Source of the DNA: Candidatus Hydrogenedentota bacterium | GTDB lineage: Bacteria > Hydrogenedentota > Hydrogenedentia > Hydrogenedentales > Hydrogenedentaceae | DNA: 45,076 bases | Direction: 5' to 3' | Assembly (NCBI GenBank): GCA_026415215.1 | Contig: JAOAHN010000060.1 | Coordinates: forward strand, 1 to 45,076 | Shown here: piece after piece, positions 42,475 through 45,076 of the stretch | Numbering within the stretch: the first letter of the stretch is position 1 | Layout of the letters: every line of letters starts with the position of its first letter | The notes under the pieces: generated by a model | What the model saw: the letters and a program-made list of their open reading frames with translations, nothing else | What the model was told of the DNA's origin: nothing | Databases searched by the model: none | Program-made: the position numbers and the translations under genes

Positions 42475-44634
42475 TCACTGCATGGTGGGATAGTGAACCT
42501 TGTAGGTTCTCTGGTCGAAATCTACAATAATAGTTGTTCCATCTGAGAATGTGGTCTTTTGCACTCTAAAATTCTCATCTAAAAATTCATGATTGGTCAT
42601 TTCTAATAATTGACAATGCTTGAATATTTTGCAAATCTCTAATATTCGTTGGATTTCTTGCTCATCAGCGTTCACACTTAAATAAGGCATACCCGCGTTC
42701 AGAATGCAGTGTAAGTATCCTGGGTCTCCAGTTGGAATTCCCCATCCTCCATTTTCACTTGTACTCCAGGGGATTATCAAGGAATCATGATATACGAGAT
42801 TGAATAGTGGGATAGGAATGCCTACTTTTTCTCCCTTTTCTAAAGAAGGAGAAATCCAGTATGGTCCGTGGTGAACAAGGTCGATTATGGAAACAAGGTA
42901 ATCTGTGGGTTCTTCTGAACTTACAATTAACCCCTTGGACTTTAGATAGTAGAATGAGGAGGCTCTGTATTTAGCACATTCTGATCTTGATATTGGACAG
43001 AATTTTTCATAATTTTCTTCAAGAGGCACTATTGAGAATACATCAAGATAAACACCTTTTATATTTATGTTGTTGTCGAAAAGCCATTCGTAATTCCTTT
43101 GCACATATGGAAGGATAAATCTTGGACTTAGAATCATTTGATGACCACCACACCAAATACTATGTTTCTCTTTTATTCCATTTCGATTAGTTATAGCGAG
43201 TTTTGGGTGGAAAGAAATGGCATTTAAGTAAAAATCTCTGTAGTTATCGTGTAAAGCGAGTGTGTAATCTAATTCTTCGCAAGTTTTGCTTAAGGTTTTG
43301 AGTTTTTCGGCACCCCCTATTTCTGGAGATGGAGGAATTATGTCAGGATGTCCACTGTCATAGCCGTAGTATCCCCAACCGTCCAAATGAACATACGCAG
43401 ATGCGACTCCCTTTTCTTTCAATTTTTTGAGGTTGTTCTCGATCTCTTCCAGAGGGATTATTTGATGATTTATTTCAGGGATATTTTTATTGTAATAATG
43501 GCTTGAATTTTCAAAATGATATAAGGCGCCCACATGTATTATTGGCACTCCTATTATTCTTTCCAGATTTGGACACCTTGATATCTTTTCTTTTAATGAG
43601 ACAAAGCCCTCATTTTCTGTTTTCCACTTTTTATATAACTTTGCCAATTTTACATAGGTAGCTTCAGATATAAACATCAATTTGATTCTGCGAGTATAGC
43701 CGAGTTCTCCTAATCTTGAAAACCACACTACACTAACCTTAGTAGGTCCCCCCTCATCGTGGGCAATATTAATACCTGCATCATCTGGAGTGGAAATAAT
43801 TGATAGTATACCCTCTCTACTTCTAATATGTCCCCACCAGGGCATGTAAGCCATTCGAGAATTACATAGGTCTTTACCATAAAACTTCTTGTTATAGTCA
43901 GCATACAGAAGCATTCCTTGCATTACAGGAAGGATGGACAGGTCTCTTATTGATGTGTTTAGTATTACATTTTTGGGGAAGTTTACTTCTACCAGTTTTT
44001 TTAGAGTGTCGGAAGCAGAAATGTCAATATCTACTGTATTACCGGATAATTGGAATGTGATATATAAAATAAAATCTGGATTATCAGGAAATTCAGTAAA
44101 TCTTAGAGTAAAACCTTTTGAATAGCCTGTTGTTAAGCTTTCACATGTAATCTGTTTGGCTGAAAAGAGCGAAAACCTCTTGTCAAGCATAACTATATCA
44201 GATTCGTCAGATGGAGCAAACTCCCATAGTATGTCATTCTTTTCTATGTGTAAAATTAGGTTCTTTTTGTCAAGTTTTAGAGTTAGCTGAGAATTCTTTA
44301 TTATCCAGCTATTTGAGTCTTCTGTGAATTCTTCTTCTGATAAGCTTGGTCGTTTAGGGTAAGAGTCAAGTAACCATTTTCTCACTCTTAAAAATTCTTC
44401 ATAAGAAAGTTTCAATTCTTCCTCAGAACTTATGTTGTTTATTTTTTGGATAAGGTCATTTATTTCTTTCTCTTTCACCTCTTCTAACTCGGATGTAACA
44501 GGGATACTTTTGAGATACTTCACATAATTTGTTAGTTTTTCCTTTCTCTGTGATAATTCTTGTGCTTCTGATTTTAAGAGTAGAAATAGGGATAAATAGA
44601 CGAGCATCAATAATATAATTCTATCTGTTTTCAT
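42475..44634 (-). CDS. exported DUF5696 / GH101-like putative glycoside hydrolase
   Basis: 719-aa protein with a signal peptide (about 1-24) and AAAGG as an SD. About 26-95 is a helical, charged stretch. About 110-330 is a beta-sandwich. From about 360 it looks like a TIM barrel with HLDGW (Asp418), LHDNYRDFY, IWCGGHQ, GVYLDVF (Asp531) and SSEEPTD (Glu574/575). Asp531 plus Glu574/575 are placed like a nucleophile/acid-base pair about 43 residues apart, as in GH101-type barrels. My assignment to the DUF5696-like group is by motif memory and uncertain. It is predicted to act on polysaccharides or glycoproteins in the periplasm or outside. The next gene on the other strand starts 92 bases beyond its start. 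Confidence 0.6.
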   Translation of the reverse strand: MKTDRIILLMLVYLSLFLLLKSEAQELSQRKEKLTNYVKYLKSIPVTSELEEVKEKEINDLIQKINNISSEEELKLSYEEFLRVRKWLLDSYPKRPSLSEEEFTEDSNSWIIKNSQLTLKLDKKNLILHIEKNDILWEFAPSDESDIVMLDKRFSLFSAKQITCESLTTGYSKGFTLRFTEFPDNPDFILYITFQLSGNTVDIDISASDTLKKLVEVNFPKNVILNTSIRDLSILPVMQGMLLYADYNKKFYGKDLCNSRMAYMPWWGHIRSREGILSIISTPDDAGINIAHDEGGPTKVSVVWFSRLGELGYTRRIKLMFISEATYVKLAKLYKKWKTENEGFVSLKEKISRCPNLERIIGVPIIHVGALYHFENSSHYYNKNIPEINHQIIPLEEIENNLKKLKEKGVASAYVHLDGWGYYGYDSGHPDIIPPSPEIGGAEKLKTLSKTCEELDYTLALHDNYRDFYLNAISFHPKLAITNRNGIKEKHSIWCGGHQMILSPRFILPYVQRNYEWLFDNNINIKGVYLDVFSIVPLEENYEKFCPISRSECAKYRASSFYYLKSKGLIVSSEEPTDYLVSIIDLVHHGPYWISPSLEKGEKVGIPIPLFNLVYHDSLIIPWSTSENGGWGIPTGDPGYLHCILNAGMPYLSVNADEQEIQRILEICKIFKHCQLLEMTNHEFLDENFRVQKTTFSDGTTIIVDFDQRTYKVHYPTMQ

Positions 44635-44726
44635 TTACTTTGCCTTTCGTTTAGTAATTTTGACTTTTGAATCGATTAGGTTGGTTTTAGTATCTTAATG
44701 AGCTTGACAGGAGTATAAAGTGTTAT

Positions 44727-45076
44727 ATGGGTAATTATCTTCATCCTGCACATGTAGCGAATGTAGTTACATCTTTTTGCTTACTATGGTCTGGAGTTAT
44801 ACTCACACTATTCTGGTTTTTAGAAAGTAACCAGCCTTTAAGATGGTTATTTTTTTACTTCACTATTATTATTACCGCTATTCCAACAATTATTCACCAC
44901 ATCATACCGGAAAATTTATCTTGGACATCGTTAGACATAATGAGCAATGTTTTATTAGTTGTAGCGTTAGAATTAGCTTTAGTAGGTGATTATTTTACTC
45001 AGAAAGTTCGGATGTTTTTCTTGTGGTTATTCGGCACTTTGAATTTGTTAGCCATTGCTTACTTGTTTAGTATTTT
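44727..45076 (+). CDS. unrecognised multi-pass membrane protein (3' partial)
   Basis: From the ATG at 44727 the frame stays open to the window edge (116 complete codons), so the C-terminus is missing. It contains four hydrophobic stretches, with conserved-looking polar residues among them (WFLESNQPLRW, IIHHIIPENLSW, ELALVGDYF). AGGAG stands 13 bases upstream, rather far for an SD; TTGACA is present at 44704-44709 but no -10 fits it. I do not recognise the family. The codon usage resembles the neighbouring genes. Confidence 0.6.
   Translation, partial: MGNYLHPAHVANVVTSFCLLWSGVILTLFWFLESNQPLRWLFFYFTIIITAIPTIIHHIIPENLSWTSLDIMSNVLLVVALELALVGDYFTQKVRMFFLWLFGTLNLLAIAYLFSI

Noticed and set aside
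41541-42477. RiPP gene cluster built on the radical SAM/SPASM protein
   Set aside because: No small frame with a leader-like peptide is seen; the gene touches its convergent neighbour at one base and the gap upstream is 26 bases, so no precursor gene fits here.
1-45076. Horizontal island, prophage, insertion sequence, CRISPR array, tRNA or rRNA
   Set aside because: No integrase, transposase, repeated arrays, terminal inverted repeats, tRNA-like folds or ribosomal RNA sequence were found, and base composition looks even along the window.

Overview
The window is a compact, AT-rich stretch of chromosome from a diderm, LPS-bearing bacterium. The evidence is BamA, an OmpH/Skp chaperone, LpxD, an LpxC-FabZ fusion, several likely lipoproteins and a LysM lytic transglycosylase. 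A Tat-exported Gfo/Idh/MocA oxidoreductase of the kind abundant in Planctomycetes, Verrucomicrobia and related candidate phyla, the LpxC-FabZ fusion, ClpC in a diderm, and many genes without a clear Shine-Dalgarno (SD) sequence together suggest an uncultivated PVC- or FCB-like lineage. I cannot name the phylum from sequence alone. I see no transposase, phage gene, CRISPR array, tRNA or rRNA, and no gene-free stretch over 300 bases.

Layout. (1) 1-7760: a 5'-truncated clpC, then bamA, ompH, lpxD and lpxC-fabZ, a classic outer-membrane and lipid A block with very short gaps. (2) 7980-11208: an MFP / ABC ATPase / ABC-2 permease exporter with a good upstream promoter. (3) 11347-15675: an overlapping gene set of MFS transporter, choline-dependent phosphatidylcholine synthase (Pcs), GT-C glycosyltransferase and a divergent Sfp-type phosphopantetheinyl transferase. 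(4) 15688-17052, minus strand: the Tat-exported oxidoreductase. Its terminator hairpin lies inside the 3' end of the opposing gene. (5) 17236-30704: an ExeA-like peptidoglycan-binding ATPase, a hybrid histidine kinase and an MltD-like transglycosylase with six LysM repeats (a wall-remodelling and sensing group); then a PEBP-family protein with two SD/start pairs, a GH38 alpha-mannosidase, and a PsiE-like / ABC ATPase / permease / pseudopilin-motif protein operon.

(6) 30725-37292, minus strand: a likely operon of a GH2-like protein that has lost its acid/base glutamate, a beta-propeller protein fused to a likely helical-barrel domain, and an RmlA-like sugar nucleotidyltransferase. (7) 37410-45076: a propeller protein of glycosidase type, glycyl-tRNA synthetase, a SAM methyltransferase, a glutaminyl cyclase lipoprotein, a radical SAM/SPASM protein, a large DUF5696/GH101-like putative hydrolase, and the start of an unrecognised membrane protein cut by the window edge. 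Gene ends are packed tightly: convergent pairs are separated by 20, 12, 1 and -17 bases. The right third is rich in carbohydrate-active or carbohydrate-fold proteins, some of unusual architecture. That region and the PC-synthase cassette are the most promising for new biology.
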